Assembly (NCBI RefSeq): GCF_027941775.1
Contig: NZ_CP115917.1
Coordinates: 1 to 64,000, forward strand
Length of the DNA: 64,000 bases
Reading direction: 5' to 3'
From: Tenacibaculum pacificus
GTDB taxonomy: Bacteria > Bacteroidota > Bacteroidia > Flavobacteriales > Flavobacteriaceae
Below the pieces are notes generated by a model that was not told where the DNA came from, ran no database searches, and saw nothing but the letters and a program-made list of their open reading frames with translations. Shown here in pieces: positions 20,101-28,700 of the stretch (position 1 is the stretch's first letter; the number at the start of each line of letters is the position of its first letter). The position numbers and the translations under genes were made by a program.

Positions 20101-20784
20101 AATTTTGAAATTTCAGAGGAAGATAGCAAACTAAAATTAGCCGATTTTGAACAAGAAAATAAAGATAATTTAACTGAAAAAGGTAAAATATCAGAGGCTT
20201 TTAGAAAAGACAAAGAAATAGAAGATAGAAATAAAGAAGTGTATCAAAAAATAGATGCGCAAACTAAAATTTGTAACGTTTGGAAAGAGTTATTTAAAAT
20301 TATCGGGAACTCAAAAGATGCGTTTAATGTGTATGTGCAACGTTTAACTTTAAAGCATTTATTAGACCTCGCCAATGCGCATTTGCGTAAATTGAACAAG
20401 CGTTATTCGTTAAAAATGGAAGATTTATACAAGCCAAAAGAAGAGCTTAATTTTAATTTAATTGACCATTATCAAACTGACCAATCTCGTTTGGTAGATA
20501 CTTCGAGTGGTGGCGAAAAGTTTATTATTAGTTTGGCTTTGGCGTTAGGATTATCGGATTTGGCGAGTAAAAATGTGAAAATTGATTCGCTTTTTATTGA
20601 TGAGGGTTTCGGAACTTTAGACAGCAACACGCTTGAAACGGTAATATCAACCTTAGAAACTTTACAAGCACAAGGAAAAATGATTGGGATTATATCGCAT
20701 GTTGAAAACCTGAAAGAACGTATTCCGACACAAATACAAATTACCAAAAAAAGTAATGGGGTGAGTGTTTTGGGGGTTGTGTAA
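17131..20784 (+). CDS. sbcC: Exonuclease SbcCD subunit C (Rad50-type ATPase)
   Basis: This 1217-residue protein has a Walker A (GVTGAGKTT, residues 39-47) at the N-terminus and long antiparallel coiled coils. A zinc hook of the form CGLC (C599, C602) sits in the middle. The C-terminal ABC half carries the signature SSGGEKFIISLALALGLSDL and Walker B SLFIDEGFG. It is the DNA-end-tethering ATPase partner of SbcD. Its last codons contain GGG-rich words unlike the body of the gene. The 174 nt after its stop separate it from the conflict-system island; no terminator is evident there. Confidence 0.96.
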   Translation: MKILKIVLQNINSLKSETPIVIDFENQQFKDVGLYAITGVTGAGKTTILDAITIALYHNIPRFKGTKGTLIDVVSHGANDAFSCVTFENNNFIYEGYWGIRLANKAGVILKNPIETVSLKNLSTEKIIATQKRKYIEEVENVTQLDYNQFLRSVMLAQGEFASFLSAKGPEKGKLLEQITGEQIYKKIGEEILNRKSSEEKKLAIIKAKINADDILSKEEKEELSEKSAVLITDIAKNEQEIAKITAVINWYINYQKLLDKDVVLEKETEKLSLFIDDYKQELSLLSLDEKASPFKELIQNFKRNEKNIFDKKNEAEKIEKELKELIPKIEILKNQVKNETTALENTDKEFKIWLPKFDEITKLDAQLRNEIDITFQSSEKLNELKEEITNFETKKNKLKSDLEKLKVNIKIDEKNLTENKFLLEVKNHISSWNSDLITLKSYEKTLKENAFFIDGKNEEVKKTKTSLKEKTDFLSKENIEIEKLEKEILDVNSKLSKNNITDLLANQNILSSSENKWKEFKSLSEEILKNEKEKIEKTTQKTTFSTELINCKLEIEKFENNISKQEISVKDAEKILNLEKSIANYEADRKKLKKGEPCGLCGSEEHPFTENLEVIGISESEKILIERKNILRNLEKSKVALKIKETQLNTNIEALQTQLNSILEVVKTLKLKATSLNIDCDLTNISKIDFELNSISEKIKVLTQNLKVAQELQIEKDSLSKKIEFKKNEVNTLKTEVATLTEKNKNATAEITSKGKITTELTITCNKLENTLKTNLAQFKYELPAINQADLFIENIEKSVTQYLKIQQNLEALKSEEKVNNLDLENTKKQVENYTKTQNEFLQKKSASENNTKLLKEQRNSILPSEITVEKKRENLQLRCKEASRKLEESKKDVQKILEEKSVKEALKVKNNQDLKVLSEEIENLNVEFNKQLKNSDFESKEAIEKALLSKEDILKFSENKEKINKKQVELKTLKEENIKAKESLNNFKNFEISEEDSKLKLADFEQENKDNLTEKGKISEAFRKDKEIEDRNKEVYQKIDAQTKICNVWKELFKIIGNSKDAFNVYVQRLTLKHLLDLANAHLRKLNKRYSLKMEDLYKPKEELNFNLIDHYQTDQSRLVDTSSGGEKFIISLALALGLSDLASKNVKIDSLFIDEGFGTLDSNTLETVISTLETLQAQGKMIGIISHVENLKERIPTQIQITKKSNGVSVLGVV

Positions 20785-20958
20785 TGTGGTTGGTGGTTTA
20801 TCTAAATAATTGTGTAGTTTTATAGGTGAAAAATTGAAGAAGGAAAAACTCTTCATTTACGATGTGTTTTGCATTGTTTAATGGTGGAGATGTATAGTTA
20901 AAAAATAGATATACTCTTAATAAATTATATAATAGTATGTTTTTATAAAAAAATTAGA

Positions 20959-22008
20959 ATGAAAAGAAAAATCACAGAATTCTCAGTTTTAAAAGCATAT
21001 AACGGAGATTGTATTTTAATCAAAACGTATACTTCTGATAACAATGAGTTTATTATTTTGTTAGATGGAGGAACGTCTTCTACATTTAAATATTTTTTAA
21101 AACAAGAATTAAAAAGTATTACTAAAATTGATTTATTAATCCTGACTCATATTGATTCTGACCATATAGGTGGTTTAATAAAATTATTCAAAAATTCTAT
21201 TATTGATAAAATAGAAATAGAAGAAATATGGGTAAATCATCCAGAACTTTTTGATATAAATGCAGGTGAATTAATTAGTTTTAAACAAGGGAGTGATTTA
21301 AAGAAACTCATTTTAGAGAAAAAACCAAAAGTTAGAGTTAGAAATATAACAAATGAGGATAAAGAAATTAATTTGCAGGGAATAAAATTCAAAATTCTAT
21401 CTCCTACAAAAGAAATATTAAGTTCACTATATGATAAATGGGAGCAGTTAAAACCTAATAATCAACAACAAAAAGAAAATATATCATCTAAAAATATTAC
21501 AGACTCTTATAATATTTGCTTAGAAGAGTTGAGTAAAACAAGTTTTAAACCTAATAGTCCTATAAAAAGTGATATTGTAAATGCTTCTTCAATTTCTTTC
21601 ATTTTAGATTGTTTAGATAAAAAAATATTATTCCTTGCTGATTCAAGAGCTGAAATAATTGAAGAAGAATTAAAGGCGTTAAATTACACAGTCACTAATA
21701 AACTAAATTGTGATTATGTAAAAATATCTCATCATGGTAGTAAAAACAATACTTCTAGTAGTTTATTAGAATTAATTAATTGTCCAAATTTTATTATATC
21801 TACTAATGGTGGTTCGAGTAATCATAAACATCCATCAAGAGAAACAATTGCTAGAATTGTTTATAATTCAGCTAGAAATTTTGATAATGAAGTTTCTATT
21901 TTTACAAACTATTCTTTAGAAGATATTAAAAATAAAATAGGTGATTTTATAACAGAAGTCGATTTAGAAAAAGGCAATTGGAAAATTGAATATAAAAATA
22001 AATTCTAA
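20959..22008 (+). CDS. ComEC-like metallo-beta-lactamase-fold protein (conflict island gene 1)
   Basis: This 349-residue MBL-fold protein has no signal peptide or membrane segment. The motifs resemble the hydrolase domain of ComEC: LLDGGTSS (D36), LTHIDSDHIGG (H64, D66, D68, H69), FLADSRAE (D228), SHHGS (257-261) and a late NHKHPSRETIARI. The canonical HxHxDH reads HxDxDH, so the second histidine ligand is Asp. It probably acts in the cytoplasm as a nuclease or phosphoesterase; the substrate is unknown. It starts a tight four-gene run (5, 2 and 6 nt gaps) with a protease, a small protein and an ABC ATPase. That context suggests an effector or processing enzyme of the system. A weak -7-like TATGTTTT lies at 20936-20943. 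Confidence 0.85.
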   Translation: MKRKITEFSVLKAYNGDCILIKTYTSDNNEFIILLDGGTSSTFKYFLKQELKSITKIDLLILTHIDSDHIGGLIKLFKNSIIDKIEIEEIWVNHPELFDINAGELISFKQGSDLKKLILEKKPKVRVRNITNEDKEINLQGIKFKILSPTKEILSSLYDKWEQLKPNNQQQKENISSKNITDSYNICLEELSKTSFKPNSPIKSDIVNASSISFILDCLDKKILFLADSRAEIIEEELKALNYTVTNKLNCDYVKISHHGSKNNTSSSLLELINCPNFIISTNGGSSNHKHPSRETIARIVYNSARNFDNEVSIFTNYSLEDIKNKIGDFITEVDLEKGNWKIEYKNKF

Positions 22009-22013
22009 AAAAT

Positions 22014-23129
22014 ATGATAACTGATATTTTAGAAAAATCGTGTGTTAGAATAACTATAAAAAAAGAAGGTAAAAATATAAATCAAGGAAGTGGTGTAATT
22101 ATAGTTAATGACAATAATTATTATGTACTAACCGCATTTCATTGTCTTGGTGATTCTTTACCGAATATAAAGGACATTTATATTGAAACTCAAGATGGTT
22201 ATAATTCTGAATTTAAAAATATTGATGTTCTTTCAATAGTAGATAATAGTCCTAAAAAGTATAAGGATTGGGCTCTATTAGAAATTGATTTTATTGAAGA
22301 AGTAAATAATTTAAAAGCAGTCAAATTAGGCTATGGTTTTATTAAAAAAGAAAATATTATTTTTTATGGTTATCAAGGGGTTTATAAAAATCAATTTAGA
22401 CCATTTGAAGGAAAGATTTTACAAATATCAAATGATAAATTAAATTTTCAAATTAATATTGATGGCACATTTGATCAAGGGGGTAATGAGGGTCAGTTTG
22501 TTGCTCAAGGACTTTCGGGTAGTGGAGTGTATATAATAAAAAACAAGGAACTTTTTCTAATAGGAATACTAAATGCTGTTAATACAGAAACAGCTTGGAA
22601 TGATGATATTAATTGTTGTTCGATAAAAAACTTATCTAAGGTATTTAAACATTTTCATAATATGTCTGATATAGATTTTTTAAAACAATGGGAAGAAAAC
22701 TTAGAAAAGGAAAAGACAATAAAAGATTTAGAAAATTATAAATTATTGAATAATGGTAATTTTGAGAATTTAGAAAGAAAAAACAAAGTAATTTATGATA
22801 CAGAAGAAATAGCAAATAAAAACACACAAAAACAACTTATAAAACATCTTTCTTTACAAGAAAATATTTATGATTTAGATGCTAAAAGCCCTGAATTACA
22901 TAAGAGTTTTAAAAATATTGTAAATAAATTTCAGGATGATGTTGAAGAGGAATATTCCTCTAAATTTGTAAAGGATAATAATGAAGCAAGAAAAACGAAA
23001 AGAGAATTAAAGAATCAACTAAAATATGAACTTGAAAAAGTTATTCCTAATGACATAAAATTAGATTTAGCAGATTTCCAAATAATTGAATGGTTATTAG
23101 ATTGTTCTTTAAATTTTGAAAATAGATAA
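22014..23129 (+). CDS. Trypsin-like serine protease with C-terminal helical domain (conflict island gene 2)
   Basis: This 371-residue protein has no signal peptide. Residues 1 to about 215 are a chymotrypsin-fold protease with an apparently complete triad: His43 in YVLTAFHCLGD, Asp85 in YKDWALLEI, and Ser168 (GxSG register) in QGLSGSGVYII. The C-terminal 150 residues are helical and charged, ending in FQIIEWLLDCSLNFE. That ending resembles the C-terminal domains attached to effectors of predicted ABC three-component systems. Cytoplasmic trypsin-like effectors are known in such systems by genome analysis. It sits 5 nt after the MBL gene and 2 nt before the next gene. Most likely it is the toxic or signalling effector, held inactive until the ATPase senses its trigger (inference). 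Confidence 0.85.
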   Translation: MITDILEKSCVRITIKKEGKNINQGSGVIIVNDNNYYVLTAFHCLGDSLPNIKDIYIETQDGYNSEFKNIDVLSIVDNSPKKYKDWALLEIDFIEEVNNLKAVKLGYGFIKKENIIFYGYQGVYKNQFRPFEGKILQISNDKLNFQINIDGTFDQGGNEGQFVAQGLSGSGVYIIKNKELFLIGILNAVNTETAWNDDINCCSIKNLSKVFKHFHNMSDIDFLKQWEENLEKEKTIKDLENYKLLNNGNFENLERKNKVIYDTEEIANKNTQKQLIKHLSLQENIYDLDAKSPELHKSFKNIVNKFQDDVEEEYSSKFVKDNNEARKTKRELKNQLKYELEKVIPNDIKLDLADFQIIEWLLDCSLNFENR

Positions 23130-23131
23130 TA

Positions 23132-23602
23132 ATGATTGATATTAAATTAACTTCAAAAGCTATTTCTGAACCAATAAGACATAATGCTTATTATAAATTA
23201 ATAATATTACTCGCAATAGTTAAGTATTGTTCCAATAGAAAAAAAGCATCAATACAATTAATTCATTTAGTTTTTTGGGGATTAAGAACAGAATCAAACT
23301 ATCAAGTTTTATATGATTTTTCTAAAAAAAGAAGACAAACTATTACACCTTGGTCTTTTGAAATTGGAATTGATAAAATATTAGCACTTTGTTATATAAA
23401 TAATTTTTGTGAAAAATCAATTATAATGAAAGGTAAATACTCCGATAGTTTAGAAATAAATATAACGAATGAAGGAGAGGATATTTTAAAAAAAATAGAT
23501 GATTTTAATTTATTTACAAAAGATATAATAAAAATTAAAGAATTAGGTACAATTCCTAAAAGTAGAATTATTAATGCAAATAAAAAATGGACACTTATTT
23601 AA
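23132..23602 (+). CDS. Small middle-component protein of ABC three-component type (conflict island gene 3)
   Basis: This 156-residue protein, seen directly, has a helical N-terminal half (AYYKLIILLAIVKYCSNRKK). An aromatic/basic centre (WGLRTESNYQVLYDFSKKRR) follows, then a winged-helix-like C-terminal part (LEINITNEGEDILKKID) and a basic tail. Nothing catalytic is visible. Size, position between effector and ABC ATPase, and the winged-helix hint fit the middle component of ABC-3C systems. Those proteins are thought to couple the ATPase to the effector. It is linked by 2 nt and 6 nt gaps, so it is translated with its neighbours. Family assignment is mainly from context. Confidence 0.65.
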   Translation: MIDIKLTSKAISEPIRHNAYYKLIILLAIVKYCSNRKKASIQLIHLVFWGLRTESNYQVLYDFSKKRRQTITPWSFEIGIDKILALCYINNFCEKSIIMKGKYSDSLEINITNEGEDILKKIDDFNLFTKDIIKIKELGTIPKSRIINANKKWTLI

Positions 23603-23608
23603 CTAAAT

Positions 23609-25693
23609 ATGATAAAAATAAATAGATTAAGAGCTGAAATTTTATCTAATGAAAAAAGTTCTCCCAAAGAAATTTATGGGTTTGATTATAAATTTAATAT
23701 AGGGTTAAATATAGTTGCTGGGCATAATTCAAAAGGAAAAACCACAATAAATTCTTGTATTTATTATGCTTTAGGAATGGAAGAGTTATTATTAGGTCAT
23801 AATGAAAAAGCTTTAGATAAAGCTCTCAAAGATGAATTTACAATTAAATCAGAAAAAGGCGAAGATATAAATCATAAAATAATTCGTTCTAGAGTTATTT
23901 TAGAAATTGAGAACAATGGAGTAATTGCAATTTTAACTCGAAATATTAAGGCTGGTAAAGAAAAGTTAAAACCTAATTTAATTAATGTTAAAATATCAGA
24001 GGAATCTACTATTTCTGAGGACTATTTTGTTAATGGTACAGGTAACAATGAAAGTGAAAATGGATTTTATGTCTGGTTAGCTAATTTTTGTAATATTAAT
24101 AGACCAACTGTAAGCAATACATCAAAGGTGAATGATTATAGTCCTCTTTATTTACAGATTATTTTTTCTACAATGTTTATTGAACAAACAAAAGGCTGGT
24201 CTGATTTTTTTGCAACAATGCCTTTTTTTGGTATACCAAGTGCTAAACAAAAAAATGTTGAGTTTTTATTAAACCTTAATGAATTAGAGCTTTCAACTAA
24301 AAAAGATGTTTTATCAAAAGAAGAGAAACAACTATCAGAAAAATGGATTAAAACGATTAAATCTTTCGATATTATATCTAAACAATTTAATGGATCGTTT
24401 AATGAATTGCCAAATAATTTGACGGTAGATAGGTCTAAAATTGATGATATACATATTTTATTTTCAGTTTCAGAAACTGAAAAAATTTCACTAGATAAAT
24501 ATTTAAAATCTCAAAAAAACACATTTAATACTTTAAAAAATAAACCGATATCTAAAATTGGAAAGAATAAAAAAGAACTACTTGTAAAGTATCAAGAAAA
24601 AGAGAAAGAATATTTTAAATTAAAAGAATACATTAAGGATTTTGCAGGCAAATTGGCTGTTGAAAATATTCAGTTAAGTAATTTAAAGAAACAGTTTGAA
24701 AGAATAACTAAAGAAATTCTAGATCAAAATAATTTAAAAAAAGTATTTAGTAAAAATATTCTAAATAAAAAAGGAAATCATTGTCCAACATGTTCTCAAA
24801 CTGTATCAACAGATTTACTTTCAAATACAGATATTGAGATACCGATATTAAGTATTGAAGAAAATATAGCTTTCTTAAAAGGGCAAAAAAAAATGATTGA
24901 AACGTCTTCAAAGTCATTAGAGGTTTCGACATCAGAAAAAAAATTACTATTACAGTATTTTAAAGAAAATTTAAGACAAAAAGAATCTTTAATAAAATCA
25001 CTATCAAGAGATTTAATTGCAGATGATAGAACATTTTCAGAAGCTGAAATTTTAAAAAAATTACAACTAGAAAAAGAAATTGAAAATCTTTTATTTTTAG
25101 AACTAAAGATTACAGAATTAAAAAATGAATTAATTGATTTATTAAATAAATATATAAATAATAAAAATGCGTATGAAAATTTAAATGATTCTGAAATTGA
25201 AGATGAAAATAAATTAATTAATTTTGAGAAAAAATATAAAAACTTGCTTTATAAATTTGGTTACGACAGTAATTCTGATAAATGGAAAATATCTATAAAT
25301 AGAAAAGAACCATTTAAATACTTTCCTGTTTATAGAGCTTATAAATCAGAAATACCTCAATCAATTAGGATAAATTCTTCTGCTTCTGATTTTGTAAGGA
25401 ATATTTGGGCTTATACCTTATCATTACTTGAAGTAGGAAGTAATCATCCTGGTTTAGTTATTTTTGATGAACCTGGTCAGCATAGAACTAATATTAGTAG
25501 TTTGAAATCTTTATTTAAAGAGTCTTCAGAGATAAAAAATAAACAAATAATTATTTTCACTTCAATAGATAAAGAAATTAATGATAAAGAAAAATTAGAA
25601 ATTAAAATATTGACAGAAGATTTAAATAGTGAGAATTATCATTTAATTGAATTAGATAAAACAAATAAAGTAATACAAAAACTTACAAAATAG
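23609..25693 (+). CDS. Rad50/SMC-like ABC ATPase (conflict island gene 4)
   Basis: This 694-residue protein has an N-terminal Walker A, GHNSKGKTT (residues 38-46). About 200 residues of ATPase head follow, then a coiled-coil arm that reverses at a zinc-hook-like CPTC (C392, C395). The second half carries a degenerate signature (SSASDFVRNIWAYTLSLLE, about 588-606) and Walker B GLVIFDEPG (615-623). The arms are much shorter than in SbcC. It is expected to sense or bind DNA or a phage-related structure and license the effector. The DEP Walker B and the missing canonical SGGE signature fit the conflict-system ABC clade rather than true SbcC. It is the last gene of the island; mfd follows with its own promoter. 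Confidence 0.85.
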   Translation: MIKINRLRAEILSNEKSSPKEIYGFDYKFNIGLNIVAGHNSKGKTTINSCIYYALGMEELLLGHNEKALDKALKDEFTIKSEKGEDINHKIIRSRVILEIENNGVIAILTRNIKAGKEKLKPNLINVKISEESTISEDYFVNGTGNNESENGFYVWLANFCNINRPTVSNTSKVNDYSPLYLQIIFSTMFIEQTKGWSDFFATMPFFGIPSAKQKNVEFLLNLNELELSTKKDVLSKEEKQLSEKWIKTIKSFDIISKQFNGSFNELPNNLTVDRSKIDDIHILFSVSETEKISLDKYLKSQKNTFNTLKNKPISKIGKNKKELLVKYQEKEKEYFKLKEYIKDFAGKLAVENIQLSNLKKQFERITKEILDQNNLKKVFSKNILNKKGNHCPTCSQTVSTDLLSNTDIEIPILSIEENIAFLKGQKKMIETSSKSLEVSTSEKKLLLQYFKENLRQKESLIKSLSRDLIADDRTFSEAEILKKLQLEKEIENLLFLELKITELKNELIDLLNKYINNKNAYENLNDSEIEDENKLINFEKKYKNLLYKFGYDSNSDKWKISINRKEPFKYFPVYRAYKSEIPQSIRINSSASDFVRNIWAYTLSLLEVGSNHPGLVIFDEPGQHRTNISSLKSLFKESSEIKNKQIIIFTSIDKEINDKEKLEIKILTEDLNSENYHLIELDKTNKVIQKLTK

Positions 25694-25762
25694 TAAATAA
25701 AGCAATTCATCGAATGTAGGTCTATGTTTTAAAATGAGTTTCACTCAAAAAAATAAACCACG

Positions 25763-25770
25763 TATATTTG
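25763..25770 (+). promoter_or_regulatory. Promoter -7 element for mfd
   Basis: TATATTTG matches the TAnnTTTG consensus exactly, 17 nt before the TTG start codon of mfd. It makes mfd independent of the island upstream and implies a very short leader. Confidence 0.5.
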
Positions 25771-25787
25771 TATAAAATACTTGTACG

Positions 25788-28700
25788 TTGAGCAAACAAT
25801 TGATTGTAAACCATTACCAACAATCTGATACTATCAAACAGATTGTTAAAGAGCTTCAACAAGAACAAAACCACTTTCAAATATCGAATTTGGTTGGTTC
25901 TTCGTTGTCTTTTGTTATTTCTGAAACTTTTAAAAAAGCCGAAAAACCCTATTTATTAATTTTTAATGATAAGGAAGAAGCAGCTTATTATTTAAACGAT
26001 TTAGAGCAATTATTAGGGGATAAAAATGTGTTGTTTTATCCAGGTTCGTATCGCCGACCTTATCAGATTGAAGAAACCGATAATGCCAATGTTTTGTTGC
26101 GTTCAGAGGTTTTAAATCGAATTAATTCAAGAAGAAAACCCGCTGTTATTGTAACATATCCAACAGCGTTGTTTGAAAAAGTAGTCACCAAAAAAGAACT
26201 CGATAAAAATACTTTAAAAATTAAAGTTGGCGAAAATGTATCTCCCGATTTTGTAAACGAAGTATTGTTTGAATATCATTTTAATCGAGTAGATTTTGTT
26301 ACTGAACCTGGTGATTTTTCAGTTCGTGGTGGAATTATTGACATTTTTTCATTTTCGAATGATGAACCTTATCGAATGGAGTTTTTTGGCGATGAAGTAG
26401 AAAGCATCCGAACTTTTGATGTGGAAACGCAATTATCAAAAGAAAAACATCAAAAAATAAGTATTATGCCCAATGTAGAAAACAAAGGGCTACAAGAAAA
26501 TAGAGAAAGTTTTTTAAAATATATATCGGCTAAAACAGCAATTTTTGTAAAAGATATAACCACAATCAAAACAAATTTAGATACGTTTTTTAAAAAAGCT
26601 GAACTTTCATTTGATGAATTATCAAAAGAAATAAAACGTTCGAAACCATCCGAATTATTTTGTGATGGTGCTTTAATTCAACAAGAATTACAACAATTTA
26701 CTACGGTAAATATGAGTAAATCTAGTATCAAAAATGTAACAAATATTACTTTTGATACAACTGCACAGCCATCTTTTAATAAAAAATTCGATTTGTTAAT
26801 TCAGAATTTTAATGAATTTTCAGCAAAAGGATTTACCAATTATATTTTTTGTTCTAACGATAAACAGGCACAACGTTTTCATGATATTTTTGATGATAAT
26901 GATGCCGAAGTATCTTATGAAACCATTGTTTTTCCTTTGTATCAGGGATTTGTTGATAATCAAAATAAAATTGTTTGTTATACTGACCATCAAATATTTG
27001 AGCGTTATTATAAATTTCGCTTAAAAAATGGCTATGAAAAAAAGCAATCCATCACTTTACAAGAACTTACCAGATTAGAAATTGGCGATTATGTAACACA
27101 TATCGATCATGGAATTGGAAAATTTGGCGGGCTTCAAAAAATTGATGTAGAAGGAAAAAAACAAGAAGCAATTAAGTTAATTTATGGCGATAGAGATATT
27201 TTATATGTAAGTATTCACTCGTTACATAAAATTTCAAAGTTTAACGGAAAAGATGGAAAACCACCTAAAATATATAAATTAGGTTCGGGTGCTTGGAAGA
27301 AAGTAAAGCAAAAAACAAAGGCTCGAGTTAAACATATTGCGTTTAATTTAATTCAATTATACGCTAAAAGAAAATTACAAAAAGGCTACGCTTTTGCTCC
27401 TGATACGCATATGCAACATGAGTTGGAAGCAAGTTTTATTTATGAAGATACGCCTGATCAATTTACATCAACTCAAGATGTGAAAAATGATATGGAAAAA
27501 CCGCAACCCATGGATAGATTGGTTTGTGGTGATGTTGGTTTTGGAAAAACAGAAGTAGCAATTCGTGCAGCTTTTAAAGCTGTCGATAACGGAAAACAAG
27601 TAGCTGTTTTAGTGCCTACAACTATTTTAGCGTTTCAACATTTTAAAACTTTTACCGAGCGTTTAAAAGATTTTCCTGTTACGGTTGATTATTTAAATCG
27701 ATTTAGAACGGTAAAACAACGAAATACTGTTTTAGAAGGTGTTGCAAATGGAAGTGTAGATATTGTAATCGGAACGCATCAATTAACTAATAAAAAACTG
27801 CAATTCAAAAATTTAGGATTGTTAGTTATTGATGAAGAACAAAAGTTTGGAGTTGCCGTAAAAGACAAGTTAAAAACCATCAAAGAAAATGTAGATACGC
27901 TTACTTTAACAGCCACGCCAATACCAAGAACCCTACAATTTAGTTTGATGGCAGCCAGAGATTTATCAGTAATAAAAACAGCACCACCAAATCGTCATCC
28001 TATTGAAACCAATGTCATCCGCTTTAGCGAAGAAACTATTCGAGATGCTATTTCTTATGAAATTTCTCGTGGAGGACAAGTGTTTTTTATCCATAATAGA
28101 ATCGAAAATATTAAGGAAGTAGCAGGTTTATTACAACGTTTAGTTCCGAATGCTAAAATTGGTATCGGTCATGGACAAATGGAAGGTAAAAAGTTAGAAG
28201 AATTGATGCTCGGTTTTATGAATAATGAGTTTGATGTATTGGTATCAACCACCATTATTGAAAGCGGATTGGACGTGCCAAATGCCAATACTATTTTTAT
28301 CAACAATGCGAATAACTTCGGTTTGTCAGATTTACACCAAATGCGTGGTCGTGTAGGTCGTTCGAACAAAAAAGCGTTCTGTTATTTTATTACGCCAGCT
28401 TATCATATGATGACTACTGATGCGAGAAAACGTATCGAGGCTTTAGAATTATTTTCAGAATTAGGAAGCGGTTTAAATATCGCCATGAAAGATTTAGAAA
28501 TTCGTGGAGCTGGAGATTTATTAGGAGGTGAACAAAGCGGATTTATTAATGATATTGGGTTTGAAACTTATCAGAAAATACTACAAGAAGCTATTGAAGA
28601 ATTGAAAGAAAATGAGTTTAAAGAATTATATGTTACGGATGAAAATACACCGAAAGAATATGTAAAAGATGTACAAATTGAAACAGATTTTGAAATTCTT

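Noticed and set aside
19242..20213. Minus-strand open frames inside sbcC and in other coiled-coil genes
   Set aside because: They are shadows of Lys/Glu-rich coding sequence and encode Ser/Phe/Leu-rich chains without domains.
25725..25750. Hairpin TGAGT-TTC-ACTCA after the island ATPase gene as a terminator
   Set aside because: The stem has only five pairs and is followed by A rather than T, so it is too weak to support.
20785..25787. Possible att sites or direct repeats bordering the conflict island
   Set aside because: I compared both flanks by eye and saw no shared repeat; no integrase or transposase is present.
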